This document shows positions 53,201 through 64,000 of a stretch of DNA of 64,000 bases, piece after piece (position 1 is the first letter of the stretch; every line of letters starts with the position of its first letter). The position numbers and the translations under genes were made by a program. Below the pieces are notes generated by a model, which made no database searches, was not told the DNA's origin, and saw only the letters and a list, made by a program, of their open reading frames with translations. The DNA is taken from NCBI GenBank assembly GCA_036365145.1, contig JAEOAD010000989.1, positions 1-64,000 on the forward strand. The letters are read 5' to 3'. The stretch comes from Orientallactaga sibirica. Lineage: Eukaryota > Chordata > Mammalia > Rodentia > Dipodidae.

Positions 53201-55967
53201 TAATTGTAAATAGGTGGATTGCACAGAGGGTTTATCCATTCTGTAGATAACAGTAAACACCTGCATTGAACAGAGCGATCATCCATTCCTTAGGTAATGG
53301 TCAACACCTGCATTGTAAAGAGGGATCATACATTCCTTAGATAAAGGTCAACACCTGCCTGGACCAGAGGATCATCCTTTCCTTATGTAAAGGTAAACAC
53401 CTGCATTGCCCACAGAGAACATCCATTCCTTTTGTAAAGGTAAACACCTGCATTGAACAGAGAGGATCTTTCATTTCTTAGGTAATAGTAAACAACTGCA
53501 TTGCACAGAGGATAATCCATTCCTTAGGTAAAGATAAACATCTACATTGCACAGAGGTAAAAGAAACACCTGCAATGCGCAGAGAGATTATCCATTCCTA
53601 AGACAAATGTAAACACCTACAATGCACAGAGGGGTCACCCATTCCTCAGGTAAAGCTTAACACCTGCATTGAACAGAGCGATCATCCATTCCTTAGATAA
53701 GGGTAAACACCTTCATTGAACAGAGGGATCATCTATTCCTTAGGTAAATGTAAACACCTGCCTTGCACAGAGGGATCATCTATTCCTTTGTAAAGGTGAA
53801 CACCTGCATTTCAGAGTGATCATCCAATCCTTAGGTCATTTCAACACTTGCATTGAACAAATGTGTCATTCATTCCTTAGGTAAAGGTCAACACGTGCCT
53901 GTTCAAGAGGGATCATCCCTTCCTTATGTAAATGTAAACACCTGCATTGCACACAGTAAACAACTGTTCCTTTTGTAAAGGTAAACACCTGCATTGAACA
54001 AAGGAATCTTCCATTCCTTAGGTAATAGTAAACACCTGCATCTCACAGAAGGATCATCCATTTCTAAAGTAAATTTAAACACCTCCAATGCACAGAGCGA
54101 TCATCCATTCCTTAGGTAAAGGTCAACACCTGCCTGGCCCAGAGGTATCACCATTCCTTATGTGAAGGTAAAAACCTGCATTGAACACAGGGAACATCCA
54201 TTACATTGGTAAAGGTAAACACCGGCATTGAACAGACTGATCACCCATTCCTTAGGTAAAGTTATACACCTGCATTGCACACAGGGAACATCCATTCTTT
54301 TGGTATAGTTAAACACCTGCATTGATCAGAAGGATCTCCCATTCATTAGGTAATAGAAACACCAGCAATGCACAGAAGGATCATCCATTCCTAAGGTAAA
54401 AATAAACACCTGCAATTCACACAGGGATCATCCATTCCTTAGGTAAAGGTAAACACCTGCAATGCACAGAGGGATCATCCATTCCACAGGTGAGAGCAAA
54501 CACCTGCATTGCACAGAGGCATCATCCATTCCTTAGATAATGGTAAACACCTGCATTGAACAGAGGGATCATCTATTCCTTAGTTAAATATCAACACCTG
54601 CATTGGACAGAGGGATCATCCATTCCTTAGTTAATGATAAACACCTGCATTGCACAGAGGGATAATCCATTCCTTAGGTATCAGTAAACACCTGCATTGA
54701 AAAGAGGGCTCATATATTCCTTAGGTAAAAGTGAACACCTGAATAGCAAAGTCGGATCATCCATTCCTTAGGTATCTGTAAACCTCTGCATTGAACAGAG
54801 GGATCATCCATTCTTTAGATAAAGGAAAACACCTGCTTTGAACAGAGTGATCATCCTTTCCTTAGGTAAAGATAATCACCTTCATTGAACAGAGGGATCA
54901 TCCATTCCTTAGGTAACTGTAAACACCTGTCTTTAACAGAGGGGTCATGCATTACTTAGATAACAGTAAACACCTGCATCGCACAGAGTGATCGTCCTTT
55001 ACTTAAGTAAAGATAAACACCTGCATTGCACAGAGTGATCATCCATTCCTTAGGTAACTGTAAACACATACAATGAACAGAGGGGTCATCCATTCCTTAG
55101 ATAACTGTAAACACCTGCATTGCACAGAGGGATCATCCTTTACTTCGGTAAAGATAAACACCTGTATGCACAGAGGGATCATCCATTCCTTAGAAGTTGG
55201 TAAACACCTGCATTGAAAAGAGGGATCATCCATTCCTGAGGTAACTGTAAACTCCTGCATTGAACAGAGCTATCACCCTTTCCTAAGATAAGGGTCAACA
55301 CCTGCATTGAAGAGAGGGATCATCTATTCCTTAGGTAAAGATCAACACCTCCATTGCACAGAGGGATCATCCGTTCCATAGATAAAGGTAAACACCTAGA
55401 TTGAATAGAGGGATGATCCATTCCTTAGGTAATGGTAAACACCTGCATTGCACAGAGGGATCATCCATTCCTTAGGTAAAGGTCAACACCTGCCCCGCCA
55501 AAGGGATCGTCCATTACTTATGCAAAGCTAAAAACCTGCATTTTACACAGAGAATATCCATTCCTTTTGTAAAGGTAAACTCCAGCATAGAACAGAGGAA
55601 TCTTACATTCCTTAGGTAATAGTAAACACCTGCAATGCACAGAGTGATCATCCATTCCTAAGACAAATATAAACACCTGCAATGCACAGAGGGATCATCG
55701 ATTCCTTAGGTCAACCTAAAAACCAGCATTGCACAGAGTGATCATTCATTCCCTAGGTAAGGGTAAACATCTGTATTTAACAGGGGTATCATCCATTCCT
55801 TAGATAAGGGCAAACACCTGCATTGAACATAAGGATCATCTATTGCTTATGTAAAGATCAACACATGCCTTGCAGAGAGTGATCATCCATTCCTTAGGTA
55901 ATAGTAAATAACTGGATTGCACAGAGCGATCATCCATTCCATAGATAACGGTAAACACCTGCATTGA

Positions 55968-58900
55968 ACAGAGGGATCATCCATCCTTAAGTAGTTGTCA
56001 ATACCTGCACTTCACACAGGGATCATCCATTCCTTAGGTAAGTGTAAACACCTGCATTGAATAGAGGGATCATACATTCCTTAGACAACACTAAACACCT
56101 GCATTGAACAGATGGATCATCCATTTCTTAGGTAAAGGTAAACACCTGCATACAACAGAGGTGTCATATATTCCTTAGGTAACGGTGAACATATTCATTG
56201 AACGGATGGATCATCCATTCCTTAGGTAAAGGTTAATACCTGCATTGTACAGAGGGATCATCCATTCCTTAGATATAGGACAACACCTCCATTGCATAGA
56301 GGGATCATCCATTCCTTAAGTAAAAATCAACACCTGCATTGAACAGAGGGATCATCCATTCCTTAGGTATAGGACAACATCTGCATTGCACAGAGGGATC
56401 ATCCATTCCTTAGGTAAAGGTCAACACCTGAGTGGCTGAGAGGGATCATCCATACCTTATGTAAAGGTAAACACCTGCATTGCACACAGGGAACATCCAT
56501 TCCTTAGTTAATAGCAAACACCTGCATTGCACAGAAGGATCATCAATGTCTTATGTAAGGTAAACACCTACATTGCAAAGAGAGAACATCCATTCCTTCT
56601 GTAAAGGTAAACACCTACATTGCACACAGAAAACATCCATTCTTTTGTAAAGGTAAACAGCGGGATTGAAGAGAGGGATCTTTCATTCCTGATGCAATAG
56701 TAAACACCTGCACTTCACAGAGGGATCATCCATTCCTAAGACAAATATAAACACCTGCAATGCACAGAGCCATCATCCATTCCTTAGGGAAAGCTAAAAA
56801 TCTGCATTGTACAGAGGGATCATCCATTCCTTAGGTAACTGTAAACAGCTGCATTGAACAGAGAGATCATCCATTCCTTAGATGAGGGTCAGCACTTGCA
56901 TTGAACAGAGGGATCATCTATTCCTTAGGTAAAGATCAAAACCTCTATTGCACAGAGGGTTTATGCAATTCCGTAGGTAAAGGTAAACACCTGTATTACA
57001 CAGAAGTTTGTCCATTCCTTAGGTAAAGGTAAACACCTGCATTGCACAGATGGATCATCCATTACTTAGGTAATGTTAATCAACTGCATTGAACAGAGGT
57101 ATCATCCATTCCTTAGATAACGGTAAACACCTGCATTGACGAGTGTGATCATCTATTCCTTAGGTCAAGATCAACACCTGCGTTGCAAAGAGGGATCATT
57201 GATTCCTTAAGTAAACTTCAACAACTGCATTGCACAGAAGGTCATCTATTCCTTAGGAAAAGGACAACAACTGCATTTCACAGAGGGATATTCCATTCAC
57301 TAGGGAAATATAAACACCTCCATTGCACAGAGGAATCATCCTATCGTTAGATAAATGTAAACACCAGCATTGAACATAGGCATCTTCAATTCCTTAGGTA
57401 ATAATAAACAACTGCATTGAACAGAGGGAACATATATTCCTTAGGTAACTGTAAAAACCTGCATTGAAAAGAGGGATCATCTATTCCTTAGGTAAAGATA
57501 AACACCTGCATTGCACAGAGGGATCATCCATTCCTTAGGTAATGGTAAACACCTGGTTGCACAGAGGGATCATCCATTCTTAGATAATGGGAAACACCTG
57601 CATTGAACACAATGATTATCCATTCCTTAGGTAATGGTCAAACCTGTACTGCACAGAGGCATCATCCATTCCTTAGGTAAAGGTCAACACCAGCCTGGCC
57701 CAGAGGGATCATCCATTCCTTATGTAAAGGTAAAAACATGCATTGCACACAGTGAACATCCATTCCTTTTGTAAACGTAAACACCAGCATTGACCAGAGG
57801 GATCTTTCATTCCTTAGTTAATAGTAAACACCTGCATTGCACAGAGGGATCATCTATTTCTTGGGTCAAGCTAAAAACCTGCATTGCACAGAGGGATTAT
57901 CCATTCCATAGGTAAGTGTAAACAGCTGCATTGAACAGAGGGATCATCCATTCCTTAGATAAGGGTAAGCACCTGCCTTGAACAGAGTCATCATCTCTTC
58001 CTTAGGCAAAGATCAACAATTACATTGCACAGAGGGATCATATTATTCCTTAGGTAAAGGTAAACACCTGCATTGCACAGAGGGATTATCCATTCCCTAG
58101 ATAACGGTAAACACCTGCATTGAACAGAGGGATCATCCATTCCTTAGAGAATGGTAAACACCTGCATTGCACAGAGGGATTATCCATTCCATAGATAATG
58201 GTAAACATCTGCATTGAACTGAGGGATCATCCATTCCTTAGGTAATGGTCAATACCTTCATTGCACACAGAGAACATCCATTCCTTTTGTAAAGGTAAAC
58301 ACCTGCATTGAACAGAGGGATATTCATTCCTTAGGTACTAGTAAACACCTGCAATGCGCAGAGAGGTTATCCATTTCTGAGACAAATATAAACACCTGCA
58401 ATGCACAGAGATCATGCATTCCTTAGGTAAAGCTAAAAACCTGGATTTAACAGAGGGATCATCCATTCCTTAGGTAAATGCAAACACCTGACTTGCACAG
58501 AGGGATCATCTATTCCTTAGGTAAAGGTGAACACCTGCATTGCACAGAGTGATCATCCAATCCTTAGGTAAGCTCAACATCTGCATTGAACAGATGTGTC
58601 ATTCATTCCGTAGGTAAACGTCAACACGTGCCTGTTCCAGAGGGATCATCCCTTCCTTATGTAAATGTAAACACCTGCATTGCACACGGTAAACTCCAGT
58701 TCCTTTTGTAAAGGTAAACACCTGCATTGAACAGAGGGATCTTCCATTCCTTAGGTAATAGTAAACACCTGCAACTCACAGAGGGATCATCCATTCCTAA
58801 AGTAAATCTAAACACCTGCAATGCACAGAGGGATCATCCATTCCTTAGATAAAGGTCAACACCTGCCTGGCACAGAGGGATCATCCATTCCTTATGTAAA

Positions 58901-61900
58901 ATTAAACTCCTGCATTGAACACAGGGAACATCCATTACGTTGGTAAAGGTAAACACCTGCATTGAACAGAGGGATCTTCCATTCCATAGGTAATAGTAAA
59001 CACCTTCAATGCACAGAGGGATCATCCACTCCTTAGGTAAGGGTAAACACCTGCATTGAACAGAGGGATCATCCATTCCTAAGGTAAAGGTAAGCACCAG
59101 CATTGCACAGGGGGATCATACATTCCTTAGATAATGGTAAACACCTGCATTGAACACAGGTGTCATATATTCCTTAGGTAAAGGTGAACATATTCATTGC
59201 ACAGAGGGATCATCCATTCCTTAGTTAATGGTCAACTCCTGCATTGTACAGAGGATCATCCATTCCTTAGGTATAGGACTACAACTGCATTGCACAGAGG
59301 GATCTTACATTCCTTAATGATCAACACCTGCACTGAACACAGGGAACAGCCATTCCTTAGGTAAAGGTCAACAACTGCATTGCAAAGAGGGATCATCCAT
59401 TCCTTAGGTATAGGACAACATCTGAATTGCACAGAGGGAACATCCGTTTCTTAGGTAAAGGTCAACACCTGCATTGCACAGAGTGATCATCAATTCCTTA
59501 GGTAAAGGTCAACACCTGACTGGCAAAGAGGGATCATCCATACCTTAAGTAAATGTAAACACCTCCATTGCACACAGGGAACATACATTCCTTAGGTAAT
59601 CCTAAGCACCTGCAATACACAGAGGGATCATCAATTCCGAAGCTAAATATAAACACCTACCATGCACAGAGGGATCGTCTATTCCTTAGGTAAGGGTATA
59701 CACCTGCATTGCAGCCAGAGATTATCCATTCTTTAAGTAAAAGTAGAAACCTGGTTTGAAAAGAGGGATCATCCTTCTTTAGGTAAAGGTAGACACCTGC
59801 GTTGAACAGAGGGATCATCCATTCCTTAGGAAACATTAAACACCTGCATTGCACAGAGGGATCAATCATTACTTAGGTAATGGTAAACACCTGCAGTGAT
59901 AACAGAGATCATCCATTCCATAGATAATGGGAAACACCTGCATTTTACAGAGGGATCATCCATTCCTTAGGTAAAGGTAAAGAACTGCATTTCATAGAGA
60001 GTTCAAAAATTTCTCAGCTAAAGGTCAACACCTGCCTGGCCAAGAAGGATCATCAATTCCTTATGGAAAGATAACACCTGCATTTCATAAAGGGAAGATC
60101 CATTCCTTTGGTAAAGTTAAAAACCTGCGTTGAACAGAGGGATCTTTCATTCCTTAGGTAATAGTAAACACCTGCATTGCACAGAGGGATCATCCATTCC
60201 TTAAGTAAAGGTAGAAACCTGTGTTGAACAGAGGGATCATCCTTCTTCATGTGAAGGTAAACACCTGCGTTGAACACAGGTATCATCCATTCCTTAGGCA
60301 AAGGTAAACACCTGCAATGAAAAGAAGGATCATCCATTCCTTAGATAACGATAAACACCTGCATTCAACAGAGGGGTCATGTATTCCTTAGGTAAAGATC
60401 AACACCTGCATTGAACACTGGGATCATCCCATTCTTTAGGTAAAGGTAAACACTTGCATTGCACAGAGGGATGTTCCAACCCTTAGGTAATAGTAAACAC
60501 ATGCAATACACAGAGGTATCATCTGATTCCTTACATAAACGTTAACAGCTGCATTGAACAGAGTGATCATAAATCCCTTAGGTAAAGTAAAACCCCAGCC
60601 TTGCACAGAGGGATCATACATTCTTTAGGTAAGAGGTGAACACCTGCATTGCACAGAGGGATCATCCATTCCGTATGCAAAGGTAAACACCTGTTTGCAC
60701 AGAAGGATAATCCATTCTTTAGGTAACTGTAAATACCTGCATCGAACACAGGGATCATCCATTCCTTAGATAATGGTAAACACCTGCATTGAACAGAGGG
60801 ATCATCCATTCCTTAGGTAATGGTAAACACCTGCATTGAACAGAGGGATCATCAATTCTTTAGGTAAAGATCAAAACCTGCATTGCACAGAGGGATCATC
60901 CAATCCTTAGGTAAAGATCAACACCTGCATTGCACAGAAGTATCATCCATTCCTTAGGTAAAGGACAACACCTGCATTGCACAGAGGGATCTTCCATTCA
61001 TTAGTGAATTATAAACACCTCCTTTGCACAGAGGAGTCATCCTTTCGTTAGGTAAATGTAAACACCTGCATTGAACATAGGCATCTTATATTCCTGAGGT
61101 AATAGTAAACACCTGCAATGCACAGAGGGATCATCCATTCCTAAGTTAAAGGTCAACACCTGAATTGCTCAGAGGGAACATCCATTCCTTAAGTCAAGGT
61201 AAACACCTGCATTTAATAGAGGGATCTTCCATTCCTTAGGTAAGAGTATACACATGGAATGCACAGAGGGATCATCCCTTCCTTAGGTAAAGGTAAACAC
61301 ATGTATTGAACAGAGGGATCATCCACTCCTTAGATAATGGTAAACACCTGCATTTAACAGAGGGCTCATCTATTCCTTAGGTAATGATCAACACCTTCAT
61401 TGCTCATTGAACATACCATTCTTTAGGTAAAGGTAAACACCTGAATTTCACAGAGGGATCATCCGTTCCTTAGGTAATGGCAAACGCCTGCACTGAACAG
61501 AGGGATGATCTATTCCTTAGATTATGGTAAACACGTGCATTGGACAGAGGGATCATTCATTCTTTGGGTAAAGATACAAACCTGGATTGCACAGAGGGAT
61601 CATCCATTCTTTAGGTTACTGTAAACACCTGCATTGAACAGAGGGACCATCCATTCCTTAGGTAAAGGTAAACACCAGCATTGAAAATAGCCATCTTCCA
61701 TTCCTTTGGTAATAGTAAACACCTATAATAAACAGAGGGATCATCCCATTCCTTAGGTAAAGGTAAACAACTGCATTGAACAGAGGGACAATCCAATCAC
61801 TAGGTAAATGTCAACACCTGCATTGCACAGAGGGATCATCCATTTCATAGATAAATGGAAAAACCTGCATTGACCAGAGAGATCATCCATTCCTTATGTA

Positions 61901-64000
61901 ACTGTAAACACCTGCATTGAACAGAGTGATCATCCATTCCTAAGATAACGTTAAACACCTGCATTGAACAGAAGCATCATCTATTCCTTAGGTAAAGGTC
62001 AACAACTGCATTGCACAGAGGTATCATGTATTACTTAGGTAAAGGGAAACACCTGCATTGCACAGAGGTATGATCTATTCCTTAGGTACTGGTAAACACC
62101 TGCATTGCACACAGGGATCAGCCATTCCTTATGTAAAGTTGAACACCTGCATTGCACAGAAGGATCATCTATTCCTTAGGTAAAGTTAAACACCAGCATT
62201 GAACATAGATATCTTCCATTCCTTAGGTAATACTAAACACCTGCAATGCACAGAGGGATTATCCACTACTTAGGTAAGGGTCAACACCTGCCTGGCCCAG
62301 AGGGATCATTCATTCCTTATGTAAATGTAAACACCTACCTTGCACACAGAGAACATCCATTCCTTTTGTAACAGTAAACACCTGCGTTGAACAGAGGGAC
62401 TTTCATTCTTTAGGTAATAGTAAACACCTGCATTGCACAGAGGGGTCATCCATTCCTTAGACAACGGTAAAGAACCTGCATTGCACAGAGGGACCATCCC
62501 AAAACTTAAGTAAAGGTAAACACCTGCACTGCAAAGAGGGATCATCCATTCCTTAGGTAAAGGTAAACACCTGCATTGCACAATGGGATCATGCATTCCT
62601 TAGGTAACTGTAAATTCCTGCATTGAACAGATGGATCATCTAATCCTTAGTTACAGATGAACACATGCATTACACAGAGGGATCATCACAATTCTTAGGG
62701 AAAGTTAAACACCTACATTGCACAGAGTGATCATTCATTCCTTAGACAAAGGAAAACACCTGCATTGCACAGAGGGATCATCCATTCCTTAGGTAACGGT
62801 AAAGACCAGCAGTGCATAGAAGGATCAGCCATTCCTAAGTTAAAAGTAAACACCTGCAATTCCCACAGGGATCATCCATTCCTTAGGTAAAGGTAAACAC
62901 CTGCAATGCACGTAGGGATTATCTATTCCATAGGTAAGGCTAAACACCTGCATTGAACAGAGGGATCTTCCATTCCTTAAGTAAAGAAAGAAACCTTGGT
63001 TGAACAGTGGGATCATCCTTCTTTAGGTAAAACAAACAGCTGCATTGAACAGAAGTATCATCCATTCCGTATGTAAAGGTAAACACCTGCATTGAATAGA
63101 GGGATCATCCATTCCTTAGATAACGGTAAACACCTGCACCGAACAGAGGGATCATCTATCCCTTAGTTAAATATCAACACCTGCATTGCACAGAAGGATC
63201 ATCCCATTCCTTAGGTATAGTTAAACACCTGCATTGCACAGAGGGATCATCCATTCCTTAGGTAAAGATAAACACCTGCATTGCACAGAGGGATCATCCA
63301 TTCCTAAGGTATCAGTAAACACCTGCATTGAAAAGAGGGCTCATGTATTCCTTAGGTAAAAGTAAACACCTGCATTGCAATGTCGGATCATGCATTCCTT
63401 AGGTAATTGTAAACACCTGCATTGAAGAGAGGGCTCATCTATTCCGTAGGTAAACATCAACACCTGCATTGCACAGAGGGATCATCCATCCTTAGGTAAA
63501 TGTAAACACTTTGCTTGAACAGAGGGATCATGCATTCCTTAGATAACGGTAAACACCTGCATTGTACAGAGGGAACATCCATGTCTTAGGTAAAGATAAA
63601 CACCTGAATTGCACAGAGGGATCATCCATTCCTTAGGTAATGTAAACACCTGCATTAAATAGAGGGGTCATCCATTCCTTAGATGTCAGTAAACACCTGC
63701 ATTGAAAAGAGGGTTCATCTATTTCTTAGGTAAAGATCAACACCTGCATTGCACAGAGGGATCATCCATTCCTTAGGTAAAGGTAAACTCCTGCATTGAA
63801 AAAGGGCTCATATATTTATTAGATAAAGGTAAACACCTGAAGTGCACAGAGGGATCATCCATTCCTTAGGTAACTGTAAACACCTGCATTGAAGAGAGGG
63901 GTCATCCATTCCTTAGATATCAGCAAACACCTGCATTGAAAAGAGGGCTCTTCTATTCCTTAGTTAAAGATGAACACCTGCATTGCACAGAGGGATCATC
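55968..64000 (+). repeat. Diverged satellite domain reusing earlier blocks
   Basis: About 171 monomers. In order it resembles 12.83-13.60 kb (at 56.53-57.41), 42.2-43.8 kb (at 57.6-59.0), 14.63-15.11 kb (at 59.98-60.45), 15.98-16.2 kb (at 60.44-60.64) and 16.3-18.8 kb in shortened form (at 60.6-61.3). The last ~700 bases again carry GATGTCAG and TGTCGG variants like the first 5 kb. Irregular units occur near 59297-59320 and 61390-61430. The array is still in progress at the last base, and no gene is seen. Confidence 0.85.
60436..60640 (+). repeat. Recurrent short HOR module
   Basis: The order TAATAGTAAACACATGCAAT, TTACATAAA(T/C)GTTAAC, GAACAGAGTGATCATAAAT, GTAAAGTAAAACCCC, then AAGAGGTGAACACC is found here. 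It also occurs near 15983-16190, 20655-20860 and, partly, 30500-30620 and 34837-35000. The unusual CATAAAT and short AAAGTAAAACCCC steps make it easy to trace. Confidence 0.78.

Larger units (their letters stand above)
45473..55967 (+). repeat. ~10.5-kb duplication, copy 2
   Basis: Tandem partner of 35007-45472. It ends at about 55968-55979, where ATCATCC replaces the ATCAACC of the copy 1/copy 2 junction. True-looking substitutions separate the copies (for example CATCCGTTCC near 41291 against CATCCGCTCC near 51796). Many one- or two-base indels in G, T or AG runs also separate them and are more suspicious. It contains its own 468-bp pair and 141-bp triplication. No gene is seen. Confidence 0.9.
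1..64000 (+). repeat. 47-bp tandem satellite array, whole window
   Basis: Monomers repeat head to tail from first to last base. The 47-base period can be measured directly: AAACACCTGC at 671 is followed by the equivalent AAACAGCTGC at 718. The best conserved parts are the blocks around AACACCTGCATTG, CAGAGGGATCATCC and ATTCCTTAGGTAA. The most variable part is the seven bases before AAACACC (AAAGGT, AACTGT, AATAGT, AACGGT, AAAGAT, GTCAGT). Some monomers are 48 bp because of an extra C in ATCCCATTCC, and others lose one G of GAGGG. No inverted monomer and no foreign insertion was seen on reading through. I do not recognise the family. A eukaryotic heterochromatic satellite is the natural interpretation. 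No gene lies in any part of the window. Confidence 0.98.

Noticed and set aside
58834..59103. Minus-strand open frames of 60-101 codons (this one and all others in the window) as genes
   Set aside because: Each is a readthrough of consecutive 47-bp monomers, with the same peptides reappearing in all three phases and starts and stops at fixed monomer positions. There is no independent coding signal, no splice or promoter context and no recognisable domain.
1..64000. CRISPR array
   Set aside because: Period and length might suggest repeat plus spacer, but every part of the 47-bp unit recurs and there are no unique spacers. The array is far too long, and no cas genes are present.
1..64000. Human-type satellite II/III, because CATTCC and GGAATGG occur in every monomer
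   Set aside because: The pentamer appears once per 47-bp unit and is not itself tandem. The rest of the monomer does not resemble those satellites.
1..64000. CENP-B box
   Set aside because: The box needs TTCG and CGGG elements. The consensus monomer has no CpG and I saw no variant that fits.
1..64000. Telomeric repeats suggested by TTAGG in CCTTAGGTAA
   Set aside because: TTAGG occurs once per monomer within a longer conserved word and never as a tandem TTAGG or TTAGGG run.

Overview
The whole 64,000-base window is one uninterrupted tandem satellite array. The repeat unit is 47 bp, always in the same orientation, giving roughly 1,360 monomers. The array runs off both ends of the window. I found no protein-coding gene, tRNA, rRNA, CRISPR array or transposable element. 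A long, single-orientation, gene-free array of short diverged monomers with higher-order duplications is typical of eukaryotic heterochromatin (pericentromeric, subtelomeric or sex-chromosomal). I do not recognise this satellite and cannot name the species. GC content of the consensus is about 45% (21 of 47 bases), and the consensus contains no CpG.

Reference monomer (28209-28255): AGGTAAACACCT, then GCATTGCACAGAG, then GGATCATCC, then ATTCCTTAGGTAA. Neighbouring monomers differ from each other at several positions, so the array is not locally homogenised at monomer level. Recognisable monomer variants instead recur in fixed order over hundreds to thousands of bases, which is higher-order repeat (HOR) structure. 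Several variants are confined to particular parts of the window.

Layout: 1-5700, diverged array rich in variants carrying GATGTCAG, GAAAAGAGGGCTCAT and TGTCGG; 5701-9581, array with the CACCAGCATTGAACATAGG variant; 9582-10803, two tandem copies of a 611-bp (13-monomer) block; 10804-15708, diverged array with an internal ~1.03-kb repetition; 15709-25024, a ~4.65-kb (about 99-monomer) tandem duplication; 25025-35006, diverged array with small in-register duplications (329, 375 and 517 bp); 35007-55967, a ~10.5-kb (about 223-monomer) tandem duplication, each copy holding a nested 468-bp duplication and a 141-bp triplication; 55968-64000, array that repeats in order blocks seen earlier at 12.8-15.1, 16.3-18.8 and 42-43.8 kb.

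Duplication offsets are 47n or within a few bases of it, as expected for in-register unequal exchange between sister arrays. Small homopolymer-type indels and one scrambled stretch (about 22195-22275) in the downstream copies suggest local consensus or assembly errors. The open reading frames of 60-101 codons, mostly on the minus strand, come from the repeat itself and are not annotated as genes.
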